Assembly (NCBI GenBank): GCA_016870395.1
Contig: VGBT01000005.1
Span: forward strand, 39,756-103,755
DNA: 64,000 nucleotides
From: Actinomycetota bacterium
GTDB taxonomy: Bacteria > Actinomycetota > Acidimicrobiia > IMCC26256 > JAENVU01
Direction of reading: 5' to 3'
Below are positions 8,352 through 17,864 of this stretch, in pieces (the stretch's first letter is position 1; every line of letters starts with the position of its first letter). A program made the translations under genes and the position numbers. The notes beneath the pieces are model-generated. The model ran no database searches and was not told the DNA's origin. It was given only the letters and a program-made list of their open reading frames with translations.

Positions 8352-9580
8352 CGCGCGCCCGCCGCCACCGCCACCCGCGCCGGGGCCGGGGCCGCCAGCT
8401 CGAGCAGTCGCACCGCCTTGAGCTCGGTCTCGGCCCACTCGGCGGCCGGGTCGGAGTCGGCGGTGATCCCTGCCCCCACACCGAGATGCACCGAATCCGG
8501 GCCGAGGGTGAACGTGCGGATCGCGACGGCGAGGTCGGCGCGATCGCGGTGGGTGTCGATGAAGCCCAGGGCGCCGCAGTAGAGGCCCCGAGGTACGGGC
8601 TCGAGGTCCTCGATCACCTGGAGGACGCGCGGCTTGGGCGCCCCGGTGACGGACGCGGGGGGAAAGGTCGCGCGGAGCAGGTCGCCCCACCCGACCTCTT
8701 CGCGCAGCCGGGCCCGCACGGTGCTCACGAGGTGGACGAGACCGGGATGCGGCTCCAGCTCGCAGAGCGCGGGAACGTGCACGGATCCGGGCACGGCGAC
8801 ACGACCGAGGTCGTTGCGGGCCAGGTCGGTGATCATGACGTTCTCGGCGCGGTCCTTCGCGCTCGCGCGCAGGGTCGCGGCGCGCTCGGCGGTTCCCTTG
8901 ATGGGTCGTGTCTCGACGTGTCGTTCCTCGAGACTCAAGAAGCGCTCCGGTGAGGCCGAGACGACGGCCCGGTCGTCGGCGCGCAGGAACGTCGCGTGTG
9001 GTGCGGGGTTCCCACTCTCGATCGCATGCCACAGCGCGACCGGGTCGACCGGAGCGGCGCTCAGCCGGCGGGTCAGGTTCACCTGGTAGCAGTCGCCCGC
9101 CTCGATGTGCCCCACGATCGTGTGCACGCCGGTCTCGAAATCCGCCCGGTCCAGGCTGGAGTGCCAGGGGCCTCGCGTCGACGGGGGCGGGACGGCGACC
9201 GGGGCGTCGAGCGCGGCCGCGAGGCGGCGGCGGGCGTCGCCGCGACCCTCGATGCGCACCCCGCCGTCCGGGTCGAGGTGCGCGAGAGCCGCGAACCGGA
9301 CGAAGCTCAGGTCGGGGAGGTCGTCCGGAGCCGGGACCCGCCGGGTGACGCGCTCGACGGACCGTCCGAGCTCGTAGGAGACCGCACCCGCCCACCAGCC
9401 GTCGCCCAGGCGGTCGAGCGCGGCGAACGCCGCCTGCCCCGAGGCTACGACGACCTCCTCCGCACCGCAGGCCAGCACGACGCCGGGGCCGTCGTGGACG
9501 ACCGCGGCGGGGAGCTCGGGAGCCAGCGCGGCCAGCACCGGACCCGTCGGGCGGGCAACGGGCCGGGGAGCGCCGGGCAT
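8348..9580 (-). CDS. pabB: Aminodeoxychorismate synthase component I
   Basis: Protein of 410 residues of the chorismate-utilising family. Key motifs: GDCYQVNLTRR, SPERFL, PIKGT, ENVMITDLARND, and the C-terminal FPPASVTGAPKPR and YCGALGFID. The lysine in PIKGT is the residue that separates PabB from anthranilate synthase, which has alanine there. It converts chorismate plus ammonia to aminodeoxychorismate, handed to PabC, which it overlaps. I start it at ATG 9580, 8 bases after a TAGCCT box; an in-frame GTG two codons earlier (9586) lies only two bases from that box. Confidence 0.87.
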   Translation of the reverse strand: MPGAPRPVARPTGPVLAALAPELPAAVVHDGPGVVLACGAEEVVVASGQAAFAALDRLGDGWWAGAVSYELGRSVERVTRRVPAPDDLPDLSFVRFAALAHLDPDGGVRIEGRGDARRRLAAALDAPVAVPPPSTRGPWHSSLDRADFETGVHTIVGHIEAGDCYQVNLTRRLSAAPVDPVALWHAIESGNPAPHATFLRADDRAVVSASPERFLSLEERHVETRPIKGTAERAATLRASAKDRAENVMITDLARNDLGRVAVPGSVHVPALCELEPHPGLVHLVSTVRARLREEVGWGDLLRATFPPASVTGAPKPRVLQVIEDLEPVPRGLYCGALGFIDTHRDRADLAVAIRTFTLGPDSVHLGVGAGITADSDPAAEWAETELKAVRLLELAAPAPARVAVAAGAR

Positions 9581-9588
9581 GGACACCG

Positions 9589-9594
9589 AGGCTA
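9589..9594 (-). promoter_or_regulatory. -10 box (TAGCCT) for pabB-pabC
   Basis: The box ends 8 bases before ATG 9580 and decides the start choice. It is back to back with the LCP gene promoter at 9648-9653. Confidence 0.45.
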
Positions 9595-9647
9595 GCGAGC
9601 GAGGCGCCGCGGCCCGCGGGCGCCCGGATTCGCGAGGGTCCTTCGCC

Positions 9648-9653
9648 TAGCAT
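9648..9653 (+). promoter_or_regulatory. -10 box (TAGCAT) for the LCP gene
   Basis: It ends 9 bases before the GTG at 9663. Confidence 0.4.
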
Positions 9654-9662
9654 CGGGGGACC

Positions 9663-11093
9663 GTGGCTTCCACCTCGTCGCCCTGGCGCGCCTTTCGCTC
9701 CCGCTTTCTCGTCGCGCTCGGTGTCAGCGGCGCGCTCGCGGTCGGCGGCGTCGTCGTCGGCAACCAGTTGATCGACGACAGGCTGAGCGAGATCCCCCGG
9801 GTGAACGAGCTCGTGCTGGCCTCCGAGGGCCCCGCCGAGGCCGGCAACTACCTCATCGTCGGCTCCGACAGCCGCCAGTTCGTCGAGAACCAGACCGAGG
9901 TGGAGGCCTTCGGGTCGGCCGAGGAGCAGGCCGGCCAGCGCTCCGACACGATCATGGTGCTGCACCTCGACCCGGCGGCGAAGTCGGGCCTGCTCGTCTC
10001 GTTCCCCCGTGACCTCCTCGTGAACATCCCCGGGCAGGGTCGGGGGACGATCAACTCCGCCTACAACGACAACGCCAACGGCGAGCAGAAGCTGATCGAC
10101 ACGCTCAAGGCCAACTTCGGCCTCGACATCAGCCACTACGTGGAGGTCAACTTCAAGGCGTTCATCGGCCTGGTCAACGCGGTGGGCGAGATCCCGGTGT
10201 ACTTCCCGGCCCCGGCGCGCGACGGCTACTCGGGCCTCGACATCGGCACGGCCGGCTGCATCCCGCTCAACGGCGACCAGGCGCTCGCGTACGTCCGGTC
10301 GCGGACGCTCGAGTACTACGACTCCGCATCGGGTGAGTGGGCCGACGCGAGCCCGCGGGCCGACCTCGACCGGATCACCCGCCAGCAGAACTTCATTCGC
10401 CGCCTCGCGGGCGCGGCGTCGGTGAAGGCCGGGTCCAATCCGCTCAAGGCGCTCGACATCGCCGACGCGGTGGTCCCCAAGCTCCACGTCGACACCGAGC
10501 TCAGCAAGAGCGACATCTTCCGGATGGTCCAGACGTTCCGGAAGGTCAACCCCGAGAGCGACGACGCGCTGGAGATGATCACGCTCCCGGTCCAGGAATC
10601 GAGCTCGGAGCGCGGCCGTGTGGTCGCGAAGCAGCCCGACGCCGACCAGGTGATCGCCCGGCTCAACACCTTCGGCTCGCAGGAGCCCGAGGAGGAGATC
10701 AAGATCCTGCCGTCGCAGGTGCGCGTGCGCGTGCTCAACGGGTCGGGCGTGAACGGGGCCGCCGCGGCCACCCAGGCGGACCTGCAGGAGTTCACGTTCG
10801 CCACGGCCGGGGTCGGCAACACGGGCATGATCGACGCGACGGAGGTGCGCTACCGGTCGGGCAACGAGCAGAAGGCAAAGCTCGTCGCGCGCTACCTCGG
10901 AGGGGTCGGTGTGATCCGGGTCGACGACACGATCGCTGACGCAGACGTCGTGGTCGTGCTCGGTCCCGACTTCCAAGGCGTCGCGGCTCCCGGCAAGAAG
11001 CCCGCGACCACCTCGACCACGGCCGGCTCGGGGCCGTCCAGCTCGACCACGAAGCCGGCCAAGGGCACGCAGACGCCGGCCGGGTCGTGCTGA
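9663..11093 (+). CDS. LytR-CpsA-Psr (LCP) family glycopolymer ligase
   Basis: Protein of 476 residues anchored by one N-terminal membrane segment (about 15-34). The LCP domain follows with IVGSDSR (65-71), RSDTIMVLHLD, the arginine-rich lipid-phosphate site SFPRDLLVNIP and later GDQALAYVRSR. A LytR_C domain lies around 350-430 (RVRVLNGSGVNGAAAATQADL), and the tail is Thr/Ser/Pro-rich, typical of wall-exposed linkers. LCP enzymes move polyprenyl-linked glycopolymers onto peptidoglycan, as for arabinogalactan in mycobacteria. It stands at the head of an envelope sugar cluster, as does Rv3267 (CpsA) in Mycobacterium, which fits that role. Confidence 0.9.
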   Translation: MASTSSPWRAFRSRFLVALGVSGALAVGGVVVGNQLIDDRLSEIPRVNELVLASEGPAEAGNYLIVGSDSRQFVENQTEVEAFGSAEEQAGQRSDTIMVLHLDPAAKSGLLVSFPRDLLVNIPGQGRGTINSAYNDNANGEQKLIDTLKANFGLDISHYVEVNFKAFIGLVNAVGEIPVYFPAPARDGYSGLDIGTAGCIPLNGDQALAYVRSRTLEYYDSASGEWADASPRADLDRITRQQNFIRRLAGAASVKAGSNPLKALDIADAVVPKLHVDTELSKSDIFRMVQTFRKVNPESDDALEMITLPVQESSSERGRVVAKQPDADQVIARLNTFGSQEPEEEIKILPSQVRVRVLNGSGVNGAAAATQADLQEFTFATAGVGNTGMIDATEVRYRSGNEQKAKLVARYLGGVGVIRVDDTIADADVVVVLGPDFQGVAAPGKKPATTSTTAGSGPSSSTTKPAKGTQTPAGSC

Positions 11094-11152
11094 GCACGAC
11101 TCCGGGCGCGCGGCCTGGCCCCACGCGTGGCTCCACGCCGGGTCACGGCTCC

Positions 11153-11158
11153 TAGGAT
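11153..11158 (+). promoter_or_regulatory. -10 box (TAGGAT) for the envelope sugar operon
   Basis: It ends 7 bases before ATG 11166 and decides that start over an upstream in-frame start at 11127. It would drive at least the overlapping genes to 15167. Confidence 0.5.
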
Positions 11159-11165
11159 TCTCGGG

Positions 11166-12185
11166 ATGTCCTCGCTCCTCGTGACCGGCGCGGCTGGCTT
11201 CATCGGCTCGAACTTCGTCCGCCACTGGGTCTGCTCGCACGCGGCCGACACGGTCGTGGCGCTCGACCTGCTGACCTATGCGGGGAACCGGCCGAGCCTC
11301 GCCGACGTGGAGGACCGGATCGTGTTCGTGGAGGGCGACATCGGCGATGGCCCGCTCATGGAGCGGCTGCTCGCCACCCACCGCATCGACGTGGTGGTCA
11401 ACTTCGCGGCCGAGTCGCACAACAGCCTGGCCGTCCTCGACCCGGGTCGGTTCGTCCGCACCAACGTGCTGGGCACCCAGGTGCTGGCGGAGGCGGCGCG
11501 GCGGGTGGGCGTCGAGCGCTTCCACCACGTGTCGACCTGTGAGGTGTACGGCGACCTCGCGCTCGACGACCCGGGCGCGTTCACCGAGGAGTCGCCGTAC
11601 CGGCCGCGGACCCCTTACAACGCCTCGAAGGCGGGGGCCGACCACGTGGTGCGGGCCTACCACGAGACGTTCGGCCTGCCGATCACGATCTCCAACTGCG
11701 CCAACAACTACGGGCCGTATCAGTTCCCGGAGAAGGTGATCCCGCTGTTCGCGTCCCGGGCGCTCGACGACCTCGCGCTGCCGCTGTACGCCTCCACCGC
11801 GAACCGCCGCGAATGGCTGCACGTGATCGACCATTGCCTGGCGATCGAGATGATCCTGGCGGCTGGACGGGTGGGGGAGACCTACAACGTCGGCAGCGGT
11901 GTCGAGGCGAACATCGAGGAGATCGCCGACCTCGTGCTGGACGGGCTCGGAAAGCCGCATTCGCTGAAGACGATCGTGCCCGACCGGCCGGGCCACGACC
12001 GCCGCTACCTGCTCGACAGCTCGAAGCTCCGGCGGGAGCTCGGGTGGGAGCCCTCGGTCGAGTTCGACACGGGGATCCGCGAGACCGTCGAGTGGTACCG
12101 CGACCACCGGGCCTGGTGGGAGCCGCTGCGGGAGCGGGCTCCGGTCGTGGAGGACGCCTGGATCGGCGCCGGTGACAGAAGATGA
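11166..12185 (+). CDS. rmlB: dTDP-glucose 4,6-dehydratase-like NAD-dependent SDR
   Basis: Protein of 339 residues: NAD motif TGAAGFIGSNF, NFAAESHN, YNASKAGADHVVRAYHETFG, and the RmlB hallmark NCANNYGPYQFPEK followed by NRREWLHVIDH. In characterised RmlB the acid/base pair sits in a TDE triplet; here it reads TCE (HVSTCEVYG), so the aspartate that protonates the leaving hydroxyl is cysteine. Whether it dehydrates dTDP-glucose is therefore uncertain. No rmlA, rmlC or rmlD lies beside it; instead it overlaps the UDP-glucose dehydrogenase gene by ATGA. Confidence 0.72.
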   Translation: MSSLLVTGAAGFIGSNFVRHWVCSHAADTVVALDLLTYAGNRPSLADVEDRIVFVEGDIGDGPLMERLLATHRIDVVVNFAAESHNSLAVLDPGRFVRTNVLGTQVLAEAARRVGVERFHHVSTCEVYGDLALDDPGAFTEESPYRPRTPYNASKAGADHVVRAYHETFGLPITISNCANNYGPYQFPEKVIPLFASRALDDLALPLYASTANRREWLHVIDHCLAIEMILAAGRVGETYNVGSGVEANIEEIADLVLDGLGKPHSLKTIVPDRPGHDRRYLLDSSKLRRELGWEPSVEFDTGIRETVEWYRDHRAWWEPLRERAPVVEDAWIGAGDRR

Positions 12186-13480
12186 GTGACGTCGCGGTCA
12201 TCGGCGCGGGTTACGTGGGGCTCACCACGTCGGTCTGCCTGGCCCACCTCGGCCATCGGGTGCTCTGTGCCGACATCGACGAGGAGCGCGTCGCGCGCCT
12301 CTCCAAGGGCGAGGTGCCGATCCTCGAGGACGGCCTGCCCGAGCTGCTGAGCGAGGGCTTGTCTTCTCGACGGCTCACCTTCGTGGTCGGGGCGCGCCAG
12401 GCGGCCGCCAGAGCGAACTTCGTCTTCCTGTGCGTGCCCACCCCACAGGCCGACGACGGGAGCGCCGACCTGTCCTCCGTCGAGGCCGTGGCCCGCGAGA
12501 TCGCGCCGGTGTTGCGGCGCGGCACGGTGGTGATCAACAAGTCGACGATGCCGGTCGGCTCCACCCGGCTCGTGCAGCGGATCCTCGGTGAGTCGGGTGC
12601 GTCGATCGAGGAGGTCCGCGTGGCCTCCAACCCCGAGTTCCTGCGGGAGGGGACGTCCGTGCAGGACTTCCTCAATCCGAATCGGGTCGTCATCGGCTGC
12701 GACGACCCGTCGGTCGCCGTGCGGGTCTCGGAGCTCTACCGGAGCCTCGACGCGCCGATCCTCGTCACCGACCCGGCGTCGGCGGAGATGATCAAGTACG
12801 CGTCGAACGCGTTCCTCGCCACGAAGATCTCCTTCGTCAACGCGATCGCGAACCTCTGCGAGGCGGTCGACGCCGACGTGCGCGAGGTCGCGCTGGGGAT
12901 GGGCTACGACCAGCGCATCGGCTTCGAGTTCCTGCATCCCGGTCCCGGGTACGGCGGCTCCTGCTTCCCGAAGGACACGGCTGCGCTCCGGTACACGGCC
13001 CGCAGAGCGGGGTACGCCTTCTCGTTGCTCGACGGCGTGGTGGAGGTGAACCGGCGCCAGCACGAACGGATGGTGGAGAAGCTGACCGCGTTGGTGGGTG
13101 GTGAGCTACGTGGGCGGACACTCGCGTTGTGGGGACTTACCTTCAAGGCGAACACCGACGACCTGCGCGACTCGCCGGCACTCGTGATCGCGAGGCGTCT
13201 GCTTGACGCGGGCGCGCACGTCCGCGCGTACGACCCGGCCGCGGGCGAGCGGGCGGGAGCGATCGTGCCGGGCCTCGAGATCGTGTCCGACCCCTACGAG
13301 GTCTGCATCGGCGCGGCCGCGCTGTCGGTGCTCACCGAGTGGGACGAGTTCCGCTGGCTCGACTTCGACCGCGTCCGCGACGCGCTCGAGGCGCCGGTCG
13401 TGCTCGACACCCGGAACCTGCTCGACCCGGGCGCGCTGCGGCGCCTGGGCTTCACCTACGAGGGAGTGGGCCGCTCGTGA
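12182..13480 (+). CDS. ugd: UDP-glucose 6-dehydrogenase
   Basis: Protein of 432 residues. N-terminal NAD fold [51 protein letters not shown], then the catalytic cysteine loop GGSCFPKD (Cys near 260), and the C-terminal UDP-binding domain [21 protein letters not shown]. It oxidises UDP-glucose twice to UDP-glucuronate. The stop overlaps the next GTG by four bases; the next enzyme would decarboxylate the product, so the two form a two-step route to UDP-xylose. Confidence 0.92.
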   Translation: MSDVAVIGAGYVGLTTSVCLAHLGHRVLCADIDEERVARLSKGEVPILEDGLPELLSEGLSSRRLTFVVGARQAAARANFVFLCVPTPQADDGSADLSSVEAVAREIAPVLRRGTVVINKSTMPVGSTRLVQRILGESGASIEEVRVASNPEFLREGTSVQDFLNPNRVVIGCDDPSVAVRVSELYRSLDAPILVTDPASAEMIKYASNAFLATKISFVNAIANLCEAVDADVREVALGMGYDQRIGFEFLHPGPGYGGSCFPKDTAALRYTARRAGYAFSLLDGVVEVNRRQHERMVEKLTALVGGELRGRTLALWGLTFKANTDDLRDSPALVIARRLLDAGAHVRAYDPAAGERAGAIVPGLEIVSDPYEVCIGAAALSVLTEWDEFRWLDFDRVRDALEAPVVLDTRNLLDPGALRRLGFTYEGVGRS

Positions 13481-14457
13481 TCGATCATCCCCGCCGGCGG
13501 GCGACCGATTGCGATCGCGCCCGGGCCGTCCTCACCGGCGCCGCCGGGTTCCTCGGGTCCCACCTCTGCGAGGCGCTCGTCGACCGAGGCTGGGATGTTG
13601 TCGGTCTCGACAACCTGATCACGGGACGCATGGACAACCTCGAAGGGCTCCTCGCGCGCCCGGAGTTCACCTTCGAGCACTACGACGTCACCAACTTCAT
13701 CCATGTCACGGGTCCCGTCGACGCGGTCCTGCACTTCGCCAGCCCGGCGAGCCCGGTCGACTACCTCGAGCACCCGATCAAGACCCTGAAGGTGGGCGCG
13801 CTCGGCACGCACAACGCGCTCGGCCTCGCACTCGCCAAGGGTGCGCGGTTCCTGCTCGCATCGACGAGCGAGGTCTACGGCGATCCGCTCGTGCACCCCC
13901 AGCCCGAGACCTACTGGGGAAACGTCAACCCGATCGGTCCCCGCGGCGTGTACGACGAGGCGAAGCGCTTCGCCGAGGCGATGACGCTCGCGTACCACCG
14001 GACGCACGGCCTCGACGTCCGCATCGTGCGAATCTTCAACAGCTTCGGGCCTCGTCTGAGGCCGGCGGACGGTCGGGTGGTGTCGAACTTCCTCGTGCAG
14101 GCGATGGACGGCGACCCGCTCACGGTCTACGGCGACGGACGGCAGTCCCGGTCGTTCTGCTACGTGGACGACGAGATCCGCGGCATCGTCGCGCTGCTCG
14201 AGTCGGACTGCGTCGGCCCGGTGAACATCGGGAACCCGAACGAGTTCACGATCCTCGAGCTCGCCGAGACGGTGCTCGAGGTGACGGGCTCGACGTCGGA
14301 GATCGTGCACGAGCCGCTCCCGGTCGACGACCCGACCCAGCGCCAGCCCGACATCACGCTCGCAAAGCAGGCGCTCGGCTGGGAGCCCCGCGTCCAGCTG
14401 CGCGAGGGTCTCGAGCGCACGTACGCGTGGTACCGGGAGGAGCGGGCGCGCGGATGA
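13477..14457 (+). CDS. uxs: UDP-glucuronate decarboxylase (UDP-xylose synthase)
   Basis: Protein of 326 residues. Rossmann motif [15 protein letters not shown], then [19 protein letters not shown], catalytic STSEVYGDP, and the family-diagnostic [14 protein letters not shown] with YxxxK, plus [10 protein letters not shown]. It turns UDP-glucuronate from the overlapping ugd product into UDP-xylose, a precursor for envelope pentoses. GTG 13477 gives the GTGA overlap with ugd; the reading frame is open further upstream but only as a shadow of that gene. Confidence 0.9.
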   Translation: MIDHPRRRATDCDRARAVLTGAAGFLGSHLCEALVDRGWDVVGLDNLITGRMDNLEGLLARPEFTFEHYDVTNFIHVTGPVDAVLHFASPASPVDYLEHPIKTLKVGALGTHNALGLALAKGARFLLASTSEVYGDPLVHPQPETYWGNVNPIGPRGVYDEAKRFAEAMTLAYHRTHGLDVRIVRIFNSFGPRLRPADGRVVSNFLVQAMDGDPLTVYGDGRQSRSFCYVDDEIRGIVALLESDCVGPVNIGNPNEFTILELAETVLEVTGSTSEIVHEPLPVDDPTQRQPDITLAKQALGWEPRVQLREGLERTYAWYREERARG

Positions 14458-15167
14458 CCGACACCCTCGACCCCAGGCGCTTCCGCAAGCTCTCGGTCAT
14501 CGTCCCGGTGTTCAACGAGCGCAACACGGTCGTCGAGATCGTCCGGCGGATGCGCGCCGTCGAGCTCCCGCTCGACCGGGAGCTCGTGATGGTCGACGAC
14601 GGGAGCAGCGACGGCACCCGCGCCGTGCTCGCCCAGCTGGGCGACAGCACGGTCAAGGTCGTGCTGCACCCACGAAACCGCGGCAAGGGCGCGGCGATCC
14701 GCACCGGCCTCTCGCACGTCACCGGCGACCTGATCCTCATCCAGGACGCCGACCTCGAGTACGACCCCGACGACTGGCCCTCGCTCATCGCGCCGGTGCT
14801 GCGGGGCAAGGCGCAGGTCGTGTACGGCTCCCGCTTCACCGGTGAGCGGCGCAACATGCTCTACACGCACTGGGTCGGCAACCGCATGCTGTCGCTCGCC
14901 ACCAACCTGCTGTACAACACGACGCTCTCCGACATGGAGACCTGCTACAAGCTCTTCGATCGCAGCGTGCTCGAGGGCATCACGATCGAGTCCGACCGCT
15001 TCGAGTTCGAACCGGAGATCACAGCCAAGCTGCTGCGCCGCGGCGTGCGCATCTACGAGGTCCCGATCAGCTACGCGGGGCGCGAGGTGCACGAGGGCAA
15101 GAAGATCACTTGGCGCGACGGGTTCGCGGCCCTGTTCGTGCTCCTGAAGTACCGGTTCACGAAGTAG
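14454..15167 (+). CDS. GT2 glycosyltransferase, dolichol-phosphate-mannose synthase-like
   Basis: Protein of 237 residues with a single GT-A domain: [35 protein letters not shown] and the metal-binding [12 protein letters not shown]. It lacks C-terminal membrane helices, like the soluble polyprenyl-phosphate sugar synthases, and has the [19 protein letters not shown] segment near the end that this subgroup shares. Probably transfers a hexose or pentose to polyprenyl phosphate at the inner membrane face. It overlaps the UXS gene by ATGA, so UDP-xylose or its precursors are plausible donors, but this is not proven. Confidence 0.82.
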   Translation: MTDTLDPRRFRKLSVIVPVFNERNTVVEIVRRMRAVELPLDRELVMVDDGSSDGTRAVLAQLGDSTVKVVLHPRNRGKGAAIRTGLSHVTGDLILIQDADLEYDPDDWPSLIAPVLRGKAQVVYGSRFTGERRNMLYTHWVGNRMLSLATNLLYNTTLSDMETCYKLFDRSVLEGITIESDRFEFEPEITAKLLRRGVRIYEVPISYAGREVHEGKKITWRDGFAALFVLLKYRFTK

Positions 15168-15172
15168 GCGGG

Positions 15173-16063
15173 ATGGCGAGGACCGGCGAGTGGGCCGCCG
15201 TCGTCGTCAATTACCGCGCGGGCGCGCTGCTCGCTGCCTGCGTCGACGCCGTCGTCTCCGATCGGTCGGCCGGCGCACCGGAGGTAGTCGTGGTCGACAA
15301 CGGCTCGGACGACGGCTCGGTCGCCCTGCTCGAGCAGTCGCATCCCGAGGTGCCGGTGGTGCGCCCCGGCGCGAACCTCGGGTACGGGCGTGCCGCCAAC
15401 CTGGGCATCGCCGCGACCGCAGCTCCGATCGTCGCCGTGCTCAACCCCGACGTCGAGATCGAGCCGGGCACCGCCGCGGCGATCCTTCGATGCTTCGACG
15501 TTGACCCACGGCTCGCCGCGGTCGGACCCTCGATCCACAACCCCGACGGCTCGTGGTACCCGTCGGCCCGACGGGCCCCTGCACTTGCCGACGCGGTCGG
15601 CCACGCGCTCCTCGGCGGGATCCTCCCCGGGAACCGTTTCACGAGGGCGTACCGCGAGCTCGATGCCGACCCGGCGGTCGCCCGCGAGGTCGACTGGTGC
15701 TCCGGCGCGGCGGTGTGGCTGCGCCGGAGCGCACTTGACCGGGTGGGGGGTTGGGACGAGGGCTTCTTCATGTTCTTCGAGGACGTCGACCTGTGCCGTC
15801 GCCTCGAGGCCGATGGCTGGCGCATCGCCTACGAGCCGGCCGGGCGGGTGGTCCACGTCGTCGGCGCGAGCCGCTCCGGTCGCCGGTACCGGTCGATCTA
15901 CTGGCATCACCGGGCCGCGTACCGCTACGCGGCCAAGTGGTGGCGGGGGCCGCGCCGCTTGCTTCTCCCCTTCGCGGCGGCGTTCCTCGCCCTCCGGGGG
16001 GTGGTGCTCGGAGCCCGCGAGGCGCTGCGTGCCCGACCGGGGACCGCCGCGGCGACCGAGTAG
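15173..16063 (+). CDS. GT2 rhamnosyltransferase-like protein (WbbL family)
   Basis: Protein of 296 residues: VVVNYRAGALLAACVDAV, VVVDNGSDDGS, NLGYGRAANLGI, NPDVEIEPG and the acceptor-side motif FFMFFEDVDLCRRL with a downstream HVVGASRS and YWHHRAAYRYAAKWW. These are typical of WbbL, which in mycobacteria adds rhamnose to the decaprenyl linker of arabinogalactan. The position in a cluster with LCP and ManB/RmlA-type genes resembles Rv3265c. A 5-base gap follows the previous stop. No rmlD is present nearby, so the donor sugar here is unknown. Confidence 0.78.
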   Translation: MARTGEWAAVVVNYRAGALLAACVDAVVSDRSAGAPEVVVVDNGSDDGSVALLEQSHPEVPVVRPGANLGYGRAANLGIAATAAPIVAVLNPDVEIEPGTAAAILRCFDVDPRLAAVGPSIHNPDGSWYPSARRAPALADAVGHALLGGILPGNRFTRAYRELDADPAVAREVDWCSGAAVWLRRSALDRVGGWDEGFFMFFEDVDLCRRLEADGWRIAYEPAGRVVHVVGASRSGRRYRSIYWHHRAAYRYAAKWWRGPRRLLLPFAAAFLALRGVVLGAREALRARPGTAAATE

Positions 16064-16066
16064 CCT
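16061..16066 (+). promoter_or_regulatory. -10 box (TAGCCT) for the histidine-rich gene
   Basis: It overlaps the stop codon of the preceding glycosyltransferase gene and ends 10 bases before ATG 16077. Confidence 0.3.
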
Positions 16067-16076
16067 GAACGGCGCC

Positions 16077-16835
16077 ATGGCCAAGCCGAGCAAGTACAGC
16101 CGCGCCCGGATCCGCTCCCGGGTCCGCCGTCCGAAGCGGGCCGGGGCCTCTCGGATTTGGTCGTTCGTGATCGCCGGGGTGGTGGTGGTCGGCGTCGCCG
16201 GGGTCGTGCTCACGAAGATGGGCAGCGACACCGCCGAGGCCTCACCGAAGATCGGGGACCACTGGCACGCCTATTTGGGTGTCGACGTCTGTGGCACCTG
16301 GCTGGGCAACGCCCCGGAGTTCTCCTACCGTGCGGGCCAGGGTGGCGTCCGGGCCGGGTTGCACTCCCACGGCGACGGCCTGATGCACATGCACCCTCAT
16401 GCGAGCGACGAGGCCGGTGAGAACGCCACGGTCGGCCGCTACCTGGAGTTCAACGGCTGGGGCGTCTCGTCCGATGCGCTTCAGGTCTGGGACGGGACCG
16501 AGCACACGACCGGTCAGAGCTGTGGCGAGGGGGTCGACGCGAAGGAGGCCGAGGTGCAGTGGGTCGTCGGCGAACCCGGCAAGCCCTGGCCCACCAAGGC
16601 CCGCACCGGGGACCCGGCCGACTACCGCCCCCAGAACGGCGAGATCGTCGCGATCTACTTCCTGCCCAAGGGCGAGAAGCTCGAGAAGCCGCCGTTGGCC
16701 GATCAGGCGCTTGGCAGCATCGAGGACATCGGAGGCCGCTCGGCGACGAACGACACGACCGCGTCGACCACGGGCGAGGGAACGGTCACCACCACGGCGG
16801 CGACCGAGACGATCACCAGCATCAGCACGCCGTGA
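16077..16835 (+). CDS. Membrane-anchored histidine-rich protein, unknown function
   Basis: Protein of 252 residues: a very basic cytoplasmic N-terminus (about 26 residues rich in Arg/Lys), one membrane segment (IWSFVIAGVVVVGVAGVVL), then an exported domain and a Thr/Ser-rich tail of about 35 residues. The exported part starts DHWHAYLGVDVCGTWLG and contains a His/Met cluster, HSHGDGLMHMHPHASDE, plus a second cysteine (TGQSCGEG) that could pair with the first. The arrangement suggests metal binding, perhaps copper or zinc, but I recognise no named family with confidence. Its stop overlaps the next GTG (GTGA), tying it to the nucleotidyltransferase gene. Confidence 0.7.
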   Translation: MAKPSKYSRARIRSRVRRPKRAGASRIWSFVIAGVVVVGVAGVVLTKMGSDTAEASPKIGDHWHAYLGVDVCGTWLGNAPEFSYRAGQGGVRAGLHSHGDGLMHMHPHASDEAGENATVGRYLEFNGWGVSSDALQVWDGTEHTTGQSCGEGVDAKEAEVQWVVGEPGKPWPTKARTGDPADYRPQNGEIVAIYFLPKGEKLEKPPLADQALGSIEDIGGRSATNDTTASTTGEGTVTTTAATETITSISTP

Positions 16836-17839
16836 AAGCAGTCGTCTTGGTCGGCGGGGAGGGAACCCGCCTTCGCCCGCTCACGTACACGACGCCCAAG
16901 CCGCTTCTGCCGATCGCAAACGTCGAGTTCCTCGAGCGCCAGCTCGCGTGGCTGGCCCGCCATGGTGTCGACGAGGCGGTGCTGTCGCTGGGCTACATGC
17001 CCGAGGCGTTCACCCGCCACTTCCACGACGAGCGCTTCGGCGACATGAAACTGCGCTTCGTCGTGGAGCACGAGCCGTTGGGCACCGCGGGCGGGATCCG
17101 CTTCGCGGCGGAGGGGATCAACGAGCGGATGCTCGTGTGCAACGGCGACGTGCTCACCGACCTCGACCTCTCAGCGTTCGTGCGCTTCCACGACGAGTGC
17201 GGCGCGGAGGCCACGATCTCGCTCGCGCAGGTGGAGGACCCGTCCGCGTTCGGTGTGGTCCCGACCCGCACCGACGGCGAGGTGATCGCGTTCGTGGAGA
17301 AGCCCCCGCGTGAGCAGGTCCCCACCAACTGGATCAACGCGGGCACCTACGTGCTCGAGCCGTCGGTGCTCGACGGCATCCCGGCCCGCCTCAACGTGTC
17401 GATCGAGCGCGAGACGTTCCCGCGGATGCTGGAGCGCCCGGGCCGGCTCTACGCGATGCAGTCCGACGCGTACTGGCTCGACATCGGGACGCCGCAGAAG
17501 TACTTCGAGGCCCATGTCGACGTGTGCTCCGGCCGGCTCGGCCGCCCGCCGGTCGCCGGCGCGAGTGAGTGGTCGTCGGGAGTGTGGGTCCAGCCCGGTG
17601 CCACGATCGCGCCCGACGCCGAGCTCGTCGCGCCCGTGCTGATCGGCGAGCGCGCGAACGTCGGCAGCGGGGCCCGGATCGAGGCCTCCGTGCTCGGCGC
17701 CGACGTGGAGGTCGGCGCCGGGGCGTCGCTGGCGCGCTCGGTCGTGCTCGACGCGGTGTCGGTCGCGCCAGGCGCGAGCATCGCCGACCTGGTTGTGGCG
17801 CCCGATGCCGCGCTGCCGTGCGGGCCGCGCGAGGGATGA
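16832..17839 (+). CDS. manC: NDP-sugar pyrophosphorylase (mannose-1-phosphate guanylyltransferase-like)
   Basis: Protein of 335 residues. It begins KAVVLVGGEGTRLRPLTYTTPKPLLPIAN, the nucleotide-binding loop, then CNGDVLTDLDL (metal site), FVEKPP, NAGTYVLEP and SDAYWLDIGTPQKYFEAH, followed by a left-handed beta-helix with hexapeptide-like repeats (GATIAPDAELVAPVLIG). The homologue at this place in Mycobacterium, Rv3264c, is ManB-type (GDP-mannose supply). Substrate specificity cannot be read from the sequence. Phosphomannomutase at 32849 could supply its mannose-1-phosphate. Confidence 0.85.
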   Translation: MKAVVLVGGEGTRLRPLTYTTPKPLLPIANVEFLERQLAWLARHGVDEAVLSLGYMPEAFTRHFHDERFGDMKLRFVVEHEPLGTAGGIRFAAEGINERMLVCNGDVLTDLDLSAFVRFHDECGAEATISLAQVEDPSAFGVVPTRTDGEVIAFVEKPPREQVPTNWINAGTYVLEPSVLDGIPARLNVSIERETFPRMLERPGRLYAMQSDAYWLDIGTPQKYFEAHVDVCSGRLGRPPVAGASEWSSGVWVQPGATIAPDAELVAPVLIGERANVGSGARIEASVLGADVEVGAGASLARSVVLDAVSVAPGASIADLVVAPDAALPCGPREG

Positions 17840-17864
17840 TCGAGCGGCAGGCGGGAGAGGGACC

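Noticed and set aside
7515..12107. An uninterrupted - strand frame of about 1530 codons.
   Set aside because: Only the last 278 codons are pabC. The rest is the antisense shadow of the LCP, rmlB and neighbouring genes, as is usual at 70% G+C.
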